The notes beneath the pieces are model-generated. The model worked only from the letters and a program-made list of their open reading frames with translations, was not told where the DNA came from and ran no database searches. This document shows positions 34,471 through 45,478 of a DNA stretch of 64,000 nt, in pieces. The position numbers and the translations under genes were made by a program. Each line of letters begins with the position of its first letter. The stretch's first letter is position 1. Source of the stretch: Cubamyces lactineus (taxonomy: Eukaryota; Basidiomycota; Agaricomycetes; Polyporales; Polyporaceae); contig JACDTU010000011.1 of NCBI GenBank assembly GCA_022376465.1, forward strand, positions 1 to 64,000. The letters run 5' to 3'.

Positions 34471-36076
34471 CTACAGCTTCTCCTTTGCTGGCGCAGCGTT
34501 TTCCTCTCTCTCCGGTGGCGCATCATTTACGTTCCGCGAAGCTTCCGGCACCTCGAGAGCTTCCTTGTTCTCCGTCGCCGTCGAGGGCTGGGGCTCCTCC
34601 GGTGTGATTGTCGTGGTGAGAGGTTCACGGGGACCCTCCTCCTCCGAGAGCTCCAACCCCTTCTCTATTTGCGTTGTAAGCGTCTCCACTTCTGCTTCAA
34701 CGCGCGCGTCCTCGATCTCTGCCTCTGTGACCGTGGGTGCAATCCCACCAGCTTCTGTCGCGGGCTCAAGTGGAGGTGCAACCTCCGCAAGATCAGCCAC
34801 CGGCGCAGCGCGCCCTTCTCGCGCCTCCAATGTCGCCCCCGTGAGGGCATCTAGTGGCTTCATGATCTCCGTCTTTGCCCATTCGCGGTCGAGCTCCTTC
34901 TCCCAGCCCAACTCTCGGCAGATTTTACGGACGATGTCATCGCACCGGCCGAGGAGGACGACGTCGTCGGGTCGTGTGCCGATATCGCCTGCAGGATCCA
35001 TATTGATCAAGACGCGCGGACATCCCTCTGGGACCAAGGTGGTCAATGACGCAAAAGGCCTCACGGTGAGAGAAGTGCCGATGACGATCAGCAGATCTGC
35101 TTCTCGCAGCCTGGGGACTGTCATGTGGAAGGCAGGAGGTAGCTGCGCCCATCAGCAGCTATATCTGGGGTACCGGCAGCCAATAGTACACCTACCGACT
35201 CTCCAAAGAACACAATGTCAGGCTTGACTAAGCCCCCGCATTCGCCACACCGCACTATATTGCCCTTCTCCACGGCCTCTTTCATCTTGGCGCCGTCAAA
35301 GGCCGCGTGGCATTCTATGCAGTGTTGCGACGCGAAGCTCCCGTGGGCCTCGACGATCTTGTCACCCGGAACGCCTGCCTGGCGTTCGAGGGTGTCTATA
35401 TTTTGAGTGAAGCATGTGTCGAGTAGTTTGTGGTCGGCGAGGAGCTTCACAAAGGTATGTGTGATAGTAGGGCGGAAGCGGCCTGGATAGAGCTCGCGTG
35501 CAAGAGTGTAGACTAGGGACAGTGACGTGTGAGTCAATGATCAATGCGGCGGTTCACGCCAGTGGGATACTTACAAGGTACGGGATTCTCGCGGAAGTAG
35601 TTGATCTCGAAAACAGCCTCTGGATATGGGAGGTTCAACCTCTGTAGGTTGGACTGCAAAGCGACAGCCACACTTCAGCGAATGCTCACACAGAAGCGGT
35701 TCTCACATCTGCTTACATAGAGGCCTGATACGTAATGTTAATATTGTGGGACTAAAAGACGTTGCATACGGATGACTGACCGGTGCCAGGAGAGCGAAAG
35801 TCGGGGATTCCAGCAGCCGTACTTACGCCTACGTAACAGCACATTGTGAGCTCCGGGACTTTGGACGTTGTCGTTGTGCCGTACGGCTTACCTGCTCCAA
35901 GCTAGTAGAAGCATTTAGCTACTCGTTCCTAAAGCACAAGAGCTGACGGGTGAACGTACCATAACACAAATACGACGACATGCCGGCGACTTGATGTATT
36001 TCACAATAGACGGTATGTCTCTAGCCTTGAGAACCTGCGGAGGCCCATCATGCGGCGTCGACAATTCGTTACCCAT
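34471..36076 (-). CDS. Sirtuin, Hst2/SIRT2-like (S2)
   Basis: NAD+-dependent protein deacetylase. Seven exons (36076..35960, 35901..35892, 35828..35781, 35725..35718, 35653..35575, 35512..35196, 35142..34471) give 416 aa. Motifs are canonical: [34 protein letters not shown] (Q124, N125, D127), catalytic His144 in EAHGS, zinc cysteines 152, 155, 176 and 179, IVFFGESLP, and VIGTSLTVRPFASL. The protein begins MGNELS, which fits an N-myristoylation consensus (Gly2, Ser6). An acidic, Glu/Pro-rich C-terminal extension of about 120 residues follows the fold. Exons 2 and 4 are only 10 and 8 nt. The Hst2/SIRT2 assignment rests on overall motif similarity. Confidence 0.94.
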
Positions 36077-36382
36077 TCTCTAATCTTAGGATGTGGTCGG
36101 TGGAAAGAAAGGATCTCTACGTGCGCAACACTCAGAAAGTTGTAATCGTGTCGGCTGTGAGAAAGTCAAGTACTACTGGGGGACAAGGGCGTGCCGCCTG
36201 CGGCCTTTCCGACGGAATGTCAATGGGCGCTTGACGTCACTTGTGCTTCTCTGTAATAGGCAACTGCTGTGGAACCATCCACAACCCATATCCATCCGCG
36301 TAGAACACCTGTGCAGCCCTACTCTACAGAGCAATAAATAGTCCGATATCAGTCCTTAAGAGTGCCCTCACAACCTAAAAAG
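36077..36382. other. Short spacer upstream of S2
   Basis: 306 bp between the start of sirtuin S2 and the end of the S28 peptidase gene. Nothing recognised. Confidence 0.5.
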
Positions 36383-38763
36383 CTAGGTTGAAGAGACGTT
36401 GGAGGGCTTCCAGGACCACAGCCATGCTACGACGAAGTTCGTCATTTCCTTGTGGATCTTCTGGATTTCGGGGGGCTCCTCAGACGAGTTGCGGCGTCCA
36501 TACTCGTCATAGTGGTGTACGGCATCTGTAGTTATTAATTTGAGCGGCGGCGCGAGGCATTTATCTATTGGTTAGGAAGCGACGCACTGGGGATGAGTTT
36601 GAATGGGCGCAGAAGAGTATCCTCCCTGTCGCGTGCATATTCGCTATGGGGTGTAACCGGTCTCCAAGGGTCAACTAGGCTATCTATCAGCAAGGGCATG
36701 GCGACCGGTTTCTGGTGACATTTCACCTTCTCCATCAATAATGGCCAGACGGTCAGCCTCAATGTCATAGTCGCCCAGTGCATTAACTACAGTCACGTTC
36801 GGAAGGTGGGGTACGACAAAGTGCTCGCCCGGTGGGAACGCCTACAATATATGACAGTCATCAACACGCTCAGGATCGTTGTATGCAGGGGTACGCACCT
36901 GCTTGCAAATCTTCGATTCGTACTCAAGGGACAGTCTACGTGACACAATACGAGGGTGGCCCGCGGGAGGAGCGGTCTGCTCTCGACTCGTCAGCCCCCG
37001 GGCCGTACGGTATTTGTAGTCGTCTTACGCACCGAGAAATAGCCCCACTCTGTGCAGACCTGGAAGAGCCAGAGTCTCCACGTCTGATCCAGAGTAGTCT
37101 CTTGGAACTTCGCGTCATCGAAAGTTCCGAAACACTAGGGAATACGGAGGTCAGTCTTTGCTTGAGCTTACAATCTAGGATGTGACCGCTTACGTCTTCA
37201 ACTGACCCTGAACACTGGGTGACATAGTTCTGTGGATAGGATGCAGCTAATCAGCGGCGTCATCGCAAACGGAAAGCGGTCACGTACCTCTCTGATCCAC
37301 TTTGCATAGTTGTATACCGGCACGGGCACACTCAGGTTTCCGGTGACCTGGAGGAGACCAGTGTCGTCGTCGAATGAAACTTCTGCGTCGTCGACATGTC
37401 CGAAGGGCCGATTGAGAGCGTCACAAAACTCGTCGAAGCGCGTGCTGCCGACTTCCGGATCCCAGACCTTTCCTTGCCATGCTCCAAGCGGGCTCTATCA
37501 TTCAGCTCAGCCGTAAGCTTCTTATTTCCTTCGACTCCAAAAGAGAGTAACACGATACTGACCTCGAGGAGGGAGACGAAGTCTTCGTCGTGCTCCAAGC
37601 CAGCGAGACCGAAGAGCGCCTTCAGAGGCTTGCGCGTAATCGGAATGTCAAGGAGAGCGTCGATGAGCTCGATCGAATGTTGTAGGTTGCGAGAGCATGT
37701 GGGGTCGGCGGCACGACGGATGATTTCCATGTACTCCCAGTTCTCGAGGCTGGCATGAGTAACGCCTAGTAGCCAGCTCAGGCTCCTCACTTCATGACGC
37801 ACTTGGTAAAACGTCACGTACCGCTTGAAGCAATAGCGCCATAAACAAGGTCCGGATATAAGATTCTCATGTGGGCCGCTCGCGCACCTGCATACGACCC
37901 CTACGCTCCGTCAGCTCAAGCAAATATGTACAAATAATCTGCCTATTCTCACTCCATAATATATCCACGGATGACCAGGTGCAGTCAAGTTATCTTGGAT
38001 GCCGGGCAACTCCACATTCGCCATGAAGTTGGCCGAGTCCGCCGCTGCCTGGGCGTTGTTCAACCACCTGCACGATATGCAACGGTCGAATCCATCCTTC
38101 GCCAAGAGATCCTGGACGCGGCCTACCTCAGAGAGTCCGTCGTGAAGTTCTGCACCGGGATCGAGGAGCCTACCGCGCGGTATTGCCTCAACATCCACCC
38201 TCCACCTGTCTACGCAATTGACAAAGACACATACCGTAGTAGCGATGCTCTAATATGACGCCCACACCTCCCGTTGCCCTCGTGAGGATGTCCACGATCC
38301 CAGTATCCAAGAACGGCAACCGATCGACCCCGCTCGTCTCGCCTCCGTCAAGCACAATGACCGGCGCGCGGGGTCCCGGGCGATAGTTCCTGGTGCTTAC
38401 CCAGTATCTCTGCTGGAACGTGTGCCTGGGTTCCGACGCGTTCTCGGGGAGGAAGTGATCGAGCGGCTGGGTGAACCAGTGTTCGGGGTATTTGAACTCG
38501 AGCCCGTAGTCGATGTCGTCGGTATCGTCGTCGGCGTCCAGTTCATCCCAGGAGTAGTCGTCACCAAAAGACTGCTCTACTAAGATAGCCTCTTTAGATC
38601 CAAAGGCGTTGGACGCGCTATCTGCCGCGGCTTTGCGCGACGCCTCGAGCCTCCAGAGGTTGATAGCCTGCGGACCGAGTAGACGTATCTGGTCGATGCC
38701 GCCGCATATGGCGGACGCAGAATACAAGGAGAGCAACGCGGCCAAGATGCGTAATCTAGCCAT
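36383..38763 (-). CDS. Secreted serine carboxypeptidase, family S28
   Basis: Cuts at proline near the C-terminus of peptides (prolyl carboxypeptidase/DPP-II family). Twelve exons (38763..38235, 38169..38127, 38067..37953, 37900..37822, 37765..37563, 37494..37288, 37229..37194, 37134..37033, 36976..36899, 36841..36727, 36674..36588, 36525..36383) give 578 aa. A signal peptide begins MARLRILAALLSLYSASA. Blocks: WFTQPLDHF, ILEHRYYGSS, WLNNAQAAADSANF, nucleophile Ser231 in GGSYAG, a DGEVDPWRPVTPHSEY segment with the expected Asp, and AVHHYDEYG with the His. Length and motif order match Agaricomycete S28 proteins. Secretion is inferred from the signal peptide. Confidence 0.94.
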
Positions 38764-39146
38764 AGCCGAGACGACCTGGTACGCGGTCGTAGTACGAGAG
38801 AAAGCAGGCTCACACCGTCGCGGGAACCAGTACGGTTCGGCAGCCCGCGCGATGTGCTTCACCGTTCGCGTCAGTCACGTGCACAGGATTTCAGGAAGGC
38901 TAGAGGCGTGAGACATCTGTTATTCGGAAGTCGGTAAGACCACAAATACTGGCCATTGAAAAAGTCGATGTATCCGCGCTATGTGGAAGATAAAGATACA
39001 TCTCGCAGGCGAAGGGGCGAACCGTGCTACAGATGATGGTACACGTACACCACGCAAGAACAAATCGATCGTCAAGAAACCCAAAGGTCGTCGTATCGCC
39101 TGATAAAAGAACGCACGCAGTGAATCCAGAGAAAACGTCGCCCACC
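38764..39146. other. Spacer between S28 gene and MYND gene
   Basis: 383 bp of 5' flank for the S28 gene and 3' flank for the MYND gene. Nothing recognised. Confidence 0.5.
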
Positions 39147-40485
39147 CTACTCCGCGGAAGGCTTGACACAAACTCGCCTGTGTTCCTCCCAATCAAGTCG
39201 CTGGTGCTCCGGCGAGCAGTACTTAACCAGCTTGCATCGGCTACAAATGAGTCCCGCGAAGTTCGCATGCGTGCGTGCACTCCCGTGGTCGTCCACACTC
39301 GCCTCGCTCCCCTCACTGCTGCCTTCGGAGCTCCCTTCGCCGGCCGTAGTCCCGCTCACGGGAGCCTCGTCCGAGAAGCAGACGTCGCAGTCGATCCAGT
39401 TGCACATCTCCTTCGGACGAGCGCGCCGGCCATAGCGATATCGCACTTTCTTCTTTGTGCATAGCACCGCGGCGGTGTCGGCACCCTGCTTCGGAAAACG
39501 AATGAGTTCGCAGCAGTTGTCCGTACATCCCGGGTTGGGGCATCCGCTCGGGAAGTCATAATAGACTTCTTGAGCGGGGACGAAATGTGGGTTCGCGAAG
39601 AGGATCTGCGAGTATGACATGGTCTGGTGCGAGAAGAGGACGATGAAAGGAGGGCGCTTCTCATAGAGGATCGCGCGGAGAGTGAGGTCGATTTGGGGGA
39701 AGCAGGGTGTGCGACGGTTGCGGTCGAGAGTATTGTTTAATTGGATATCTGTTAGTCGGACAGTAAGGACAACATTTTTCGACAGGCGTGGAGCAAGATG
39801 ATCTCCGTGTGCACATGCTGCGTAAACACGATGTATTGGGAGATGACAGGCAACTAACATAGCTCCTACGTCGAACGTATGCGACTCACAGTCATGATTG
39901 ATCTTCCTCTCCACGCTGGGCTTGCAGTCGCCGGAGGAAGTATGTTGGCATACGTATTGGAAGTATTCCGATACCTGGTCCATTTCATGTCGCTTTAAGT
40001 CTGTGACAATGACATAGATGTCGTCGCAGCCGCGATCGTGCATGCCGCGGAGGAGCATGAGCTCTGGGAGCTGCGGAGGATCAGGGGCGGTTCGCATGCA
40101 AAGGATGAGGTCGAGAACGAACCATGCTGAATATGACGGGCATCATAGTGAGGCGCTTCATAGAGCGATGGTGGTAGACATGAGTGACCCAAGTGCGGTC
40201 GAGAGGAATGAGACGACCAGTGTCGACAGTGCGGGTGAATATGTTCTCGGGAACAAAGACACCCTTGTTCCAGAGCAAGATTTGTTCGCGGCGAGCGTTG
40301 GCGTTGGCAGCGTGTTTGCGCTCACGAACGCGCTGGAACCAGTCGTAATAGGAGTCAGGGCGGTGGGGGCGTTCGAGCCATTTGTCGATGAGCATGTCTG
40401 TAGCATCATTGTCGAGCTTCTGGCAGACGAGCTCGCTCATTGAAAGGCTTGGAGGAGTGAACTTGGAGTAGTGTCGGCCAGGCAT
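39147..40485 (-). CDS. MYND-type zinc-finger protein
   Basis: Three exons (40485..40123, 40070..39890, 39748..39147) give 381 aa. The C-terminus holds a MYND-like finger: CNWIDCDVC, a Ser/Glu/Gly-rich insert, then CSRCKLVKYCSPEHQRLDWEEHRRVC, with the usual Cys/His spacing in the second half. A further Cys-rich segment (CPNPGCTDNCCELI) precedes it. The N-terminal 200 residues have no recognised domain. MYND fingers bind proline-rich partners in regulatory proteins; this one lacks a SET domain. The second intron is 141 nt. The large insert between the first and second cysteine pairs of the finger is unusual. Confidence 0.85.
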
Positions 40486-41485
40486 AGTGAGCCACTTGTC
40501 CCGTGCAACGGAAAGCGCGTTGTGGAGAGGAGAAGAGGCTGGATATGTGGTGAAGGCGGATGGCGGAGGATATGGAGGATGTGAAGAGAGCGGGAATGAT
40601 GCGAGGGCTAACCAACAAGCGCCGGTAACAATGCGCGCAGAAAGACGCGAAAAAGCCCGCCCTAAACACTCGAACTGCTACGGAAACGGGAGGGCAGCTC
40701 AAGTTTGTCGCGACACAGGCTCTGCAGCTCTTTATGCACGCCTTTTATCAACCTTTGCCACCACGAGCGTTCCTACTCGACAGATATCGGCCAGGTGTCC
40801 AAGATACACTTCTTTGTATCGCCTCAGTCCACCACGGCCCCTCCACATTCCAACTCTATCGGGACATCACGCATAGCATGCTGAAAAGAGCGGTTCAGTT
40901 GCAGTCTCTGGCGCGAACATGGTAAGTGGTGGCATTGCATGCATTGCGCCGGATTGCGATCTCTGCCGGGTGCCCAGCGCATGTCGATCAGGGCACGCCC
41001 CTGCCGAGATTTCGCTGCGGCTGGTATCTGCAGCACCGCTGCGTCCTCCCGTATCGTGGTCGCCTCCACCGCTGGAAGAATATACTCGATACGTGCGCAT
41101 GGACAGGAGCTATGTACACCGGCGGTACGCAAAGACCACGTCCCCTGCATTTTGAAGGACAGAAGTGAGTGAGTAGATCAGTAACCTGAGATCGAAACTC
41201 GGAGGAATGGCGGACGACGGCGCCTGCGAGCCGTGGCTGCGTGTTGATGCAGATGCCGCCGACGCGCCGCATGAAAGGTTTCGCCCGCGTACCTCCAGCG
41301 TATAAGATCCCCTCCGCCGTCCACCCCTCCTTCTTCAGCCCCAGCATCTGCCTCCTCACCGTTGCATGTTCTCGAACCAGCTGTGCAGCTCTCATAATCG
41401 CCACAGAGGTAACAAGCACACCTGCGGCGACGGTCTAATACTTGCCTTCTAAGTCTCTCATATTCCTCCTCGTCAACAACTCATT
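40486..41485. other. 1-kb region upstream of INO1 and the MYND gene
   Basis: Divergent promoter space. A TATAAG at 41301, about 185 nt before the INO1 ATG, is a weak TATA candidate. No perfect inositol/choline-response element was found by eye. Overlapping frames on both strands show no domain. Confidence 0.45.
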
Positions 41486-43282
41486 ATGTCTTCCAACACC
41501 AACGGCACTGGCGCGAACACGCCCGCGTCCCAACTCGAGTCCGTCCTCCCCATCCACCCCACTGCGGCGCGTAGGGGCAACCCTATCATCGTCCAATCCG
41601 ACCTTACCTCTTACACCAACGACCACATCATCTCCAAGTTCACCAACCGTGGTGCTGACGTGGCAGTCGTTGAGGGTCAGTACATCGTAACCCCAACGAC
41701 CAAACAATATGAATTCCAGACCGCGCGCAAGGTTGCTAAGACTGGGTAAGCCTCCTCAACTAAGTGGTCGCGTTTGCGTTCGCGCTAACGCGTCCCGTTT
41801 CCTCTGCAGCTTGATGATGGTCGGTTGGGGTGGTAACAATGGCTCGACATTGACCGCGACCATCCTCGCCAATCGCCACAACATCGTCTGGCACACCAAG
41901 AACGGCATCCAGCAACCCAACTACATCGGCTCCCTGCTGCGCGCCTCTACCATTCGTCTCGGTACAGACCCCTCTACGGGCAAGGACATCTATGTCCCTA
42001 TCTCCGATGTTCTCCCCATGGTTCACCCGAACGACCTCGTCCTTGGCGGATGGGACATCTCCGGCGTGCGCATGGATGAGGCAATGAAGCGCGCGCAAGT
42101 GCTCCCATATGACTTGCAGCGCCAGATTGCGCCCTACATGGCGGAGCTCGGCTCGCCCTTGCCTTCCATCTACTACCCCGACTTTATTGCCGCGAATCAG
42201 GAGGCTCGGGCTGACAATGTCGTGCCCGGCACAGACAAGCAGGCGCACCTCGAGCACCTCCGCGCGGACATCCGTCGCTTCAAGGAGCAGAATGGCCTCG
42301 ATCGTGTCATCGTCTTCTGGACCGCCAACACGGAGCGCTACAGCGACATCATTCCCGGTGTGAATGACACCGCTGACAACCTCCTGAACGCGATCAAGAC
42401 CTCTCACCCGGAGGTTTCTCCTTCGACGCTGTTCGCGGTCGCATCTATCCTTGAGGGCGAGCCGTTCATCAACGGCGCGCCGCAGAACACATTCGTCCCT
42501 GGTGTCATCGAGCTGGCGGAGCGCACCCGCTCGTTCATCGGCGGTGACGACCTCAAGTCGGGCCAGACGAAGCTCAAGTCCGTCTTCGCCGAGTTCCTCG
42601 TAAACGCAGGCATCAAGCCGCTCTCCATCGCGTCGTACAACCACTTGGGCAACAACGACGGCCACAACCTCTCCGCGGAGCCCCAGTTCAAGAGCAAGGA
42701 GATCAGCAAGAGCAGCGTCGTCGACGACATGGTTGCTGCGAACCCGCTGCTGTACAAGCCCGCGCAGGCTGGCGCGCCGAAGGGCTCGAAGGACGCTAAG
42801 GGCGAGCACCCGGACCACATCGTGGTAATAAAGTATGTCCCCGCTGTCGGCGACTCGAAGCGCGCGATCGACGAGTACTACTCGGAGATCTTCTGCGGCG
42901 GCCGCTCGACGATCAACATCTTCAATGAGTGCGAGGTACGTCTGTCGACATATCTCTGATAGCCAGCGTCTTGTGCTAACGACGCGCTATCTCATAGGAC
43001 TCGTTGCTCGCGACCCCCCTCATCCTCGACTTGACCATTCTCGCCGAGCTTTTGACGCGCGTCAAGTACCGCGACGCGTCTCCGAACTCCAAGGCCGAGT
43101 TCGCCCCGCTCTACCCCGTCCTGTCGCTGCTGTCCTACATGCTCAAGGCACCCCTCGTCAAGCCCGGCACCGACGTGGTCAACAGCCTCAACCGTCAGCG
43201 CAACGCGCTCGAGACGTTCCTCAAGGCCTGCATCGGCCTCGAGGGGAGCAGCGACCTGTTGCTCGAGACCCGTATCTGGTAA
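41486..43282 (+). CDS. INO1: Inositol-3-phosphate synthase
   Basis: Converts glucose-6-phosphate to 1D-myo-inositol-3-phosphate using bound NAD+, the first step of inositol synthesis. Three exons (41486..41745, 41810..42935, 42998..43282) give 556 aa, normal for fungi. Motifs: [15 protein letters not shown] (NAD binding), [58 protein letters not shown], and [18 protein letters not shown] spanning the second intron. A 352-codon antisense frame (41760-42818) is a by-product of GC-ending codons. Identity is very secure. Confidence 0.98.
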
Positions 43283-44150
43283 ACGTCCGGGAGCGCATCG
43301 CCCTACCACGGTGAAGTTTTCAACAACTTCCGAGTCCTGAGTTTGTTCAGAGTCTCAGCGTCGCCGCTGACGTATAGAGAGAGAGTTTCATGCGCCGCTC
43401 AACTGGCGTGAGTATCTAGTGTTACGGAGTGTTCGTGTTGTCAATGTGATCATCCTTTTGTGTACGCGTGTCCTCGTTGAGTGACAATGAGTGAATGATG
43501 CTCTACGTCTGTACTTCTGGGCGACGCGAAGTGCAGCTGCAGTAGGCTTCGAGCGGAGGGTTCTTTGGAGGTGCTTCCCTTGCCAGCTCTCCCTGCTGAG
43601 GAAAGTCCTTCATATCCCTTTGGACGTCGATGTGGAGAACGGTCGACGGTCGGCGGACATGTAGGCGCTTGACTCGCATTACTAGGCGAACTGCCGGACT
43701 CCGTCTTGTAATGCGCACTCCACATCTTGCAATAATCGAGCCTATAGACGGAGCTCGATAAGAGTTCTGCATTGAAGCCATATTCTCAGCGAGAAGGATG
43801 ACATTGTTCATGTGTGTGCTTTTCTAGCTGCACAAACACCCGCAATTATATGAGACGCAGCTCGGGAGCAGTGCTCACCATATTCACACATCATTCCTTC
43901 TCCATGCTGTCCCCTCTGAGGAGTTGTTCATGGACGCATCGGCCCAGTTTGTCTATGGTGGTGGTAGAACATGGGAGGTCGCAGAAGACGAGATATCGTC
44001 GAGGGACCGAGGTAATGATTGACGTCATCGTCGGGAGAAACCCGCATCATCGAGCAGGCGATAACAACTGCTCAGCTACTACATGCGAGTGCTCTCTCAA
44101 CATACATCGCACAAGACACAGCACCATCGACACTTCGCGTCCTATTCATC
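43283..44150. other. Intergenic between INO1 and NAXE genes
   Basis: Two short frames (minus 43503-43811, plus 43814-44260) overlap here and match nothing I know. They are most likely non-coding. Confidence 0.45.
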
Positions 44151-45252
44151 ATGGCAGCGATGCGTTACCTCAACTCAAAGCTCGCCCAACAGGTCATCCG
44201 GCTTACCATCTAACATGCCAACTTAGAGCTCACGCATACAACCTGCGTACGCTAGATTGACGAGGAGCTCATGAGCGCAGCAGGAGCATTCAGTCTCGAT
44301 CAAGTGAGTCCAACTGATGACCGCTATACTACATATGTTCGAGTGCTGATCGTCGCCTTCTCCGCCTCACAGCTCATGGAGCTCGCAGGACTCGCATGCG
44401 CCCAAGCACTCGCAACCGTATACAACAAGGAGAAGTACCCTAGGGTGCTCGTTTGCTGTGGTCCGGGGAATCAGGGTGGAGATGGACTTGTCGCTGCGCG
44501 CCATCTGGGTGCGTTCGTCGTCATGTCGGATTGCAGCTCTCTGCACGAGATTAACGACCATGCATCCAGGCATGTTTGGATACAAACCTACCATTTGGAT
44601 GCCTAAGGTATCCGTTGTGCATACTAGCAGACGAGTGAGTGATTGACTTCTCTTTCGTAGCCAGGGTCCAAGGATATCTACAAGGTGAGCCTAGCGGCCC
44701 TCTGCCGCTCCGGATATCACCCACTTATCCATCTGTCTACAGCGCCTCCAGCAACAATGCACCAACATGAGGATCCCGACGCTCGAGCCCTCACAAGATA
44801 CGCAATCCCTTCGTTCTGCCCTGTCATCCTCCGACATCATCCTCGATGCGATCTTCGGGTTCTCCTTCAAGCCTCCTGTACGCGCACCGTTCGACGCGGC
44901 ACTCCCGCTCATCGCAAAGTCTGGGCTCCCCATCGTCTCCGTCGATGTACCTTCCGGGTGGAACGTCGACGAGGGCAAAGTAGACGACATTGCTCTAGAT
45001 CCTGATGTGCTCATCAGCTTGACCGCACCGAAGGAGGGCGTGAGATTGTTCAAAGGGCGACACTTCCTCGGAGGGCGCTTTGTTCCAAAGTATGTATCCC
45101 TGTTAGCTTGATGTGTAGGTTGATACTGACCGCGTGCTCGTCCTAGGCTCCTGGAGGAGAAGTTCCAGCTGAACTTGCCTCAGTATCCGGGCGTTTCGCA
45201 GATCGTAGAGCTGCCTCGAGCGGAGGAATCCTCTGATTCGCAGAAGCTGTAA
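44151..45252 (+). CDS. NAXE: NAD(P)H-hydrate epimerase (YjeF N-terminal domain)
   Basis: Repairs hydrated NAD(P)H by epimerising it for the partner dehydratase. Seven small exons (44151..44192, 44256..44303, 44373..44508, 44570..44607, 44661..44684, 44743..45089, 45147..45252) give 246 aa. Blocks: [26 protein letters not shown], the phosphate-binding [32 protein letters not shown] and [13 protein letters not shown] with the expected catalytic Asp. The C-terminal dehydratase domain of bacterial fusions is absent, as expected in eukaryotes. No mitochondrial presequence is visible. An AATAAA begins at the stop codon (45251), a possible poly(A) signal. Confidence 0.95.
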
Positions 45253-45478
45253 TAAATACTATCCAGAATGTACTTGTATTGCATAGGAGGATGTATGGAA
45301 CCAACGCTATACAATCTAGCACTGAACACCAAGTTACAACATTTGCCTGAAATGCCCATGACAAGGATCGAACAGCGGAGTGACGCGTGCGTTCAGCCAC
45401 CGACGCGTCGTGATCGGGCGTCTACAACATCTTGTCCTTGACACACAACCTTCCTATACTCACTTTGGTCGCGTTACC

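Noticed and set aside
41760..42818. 352-codon minus-strand open frame opposite INO1
   Set aside because: It lies fully antisense to a highly conserved gene with GC-ending codons, which removes stops on the other strand. It has no domain.
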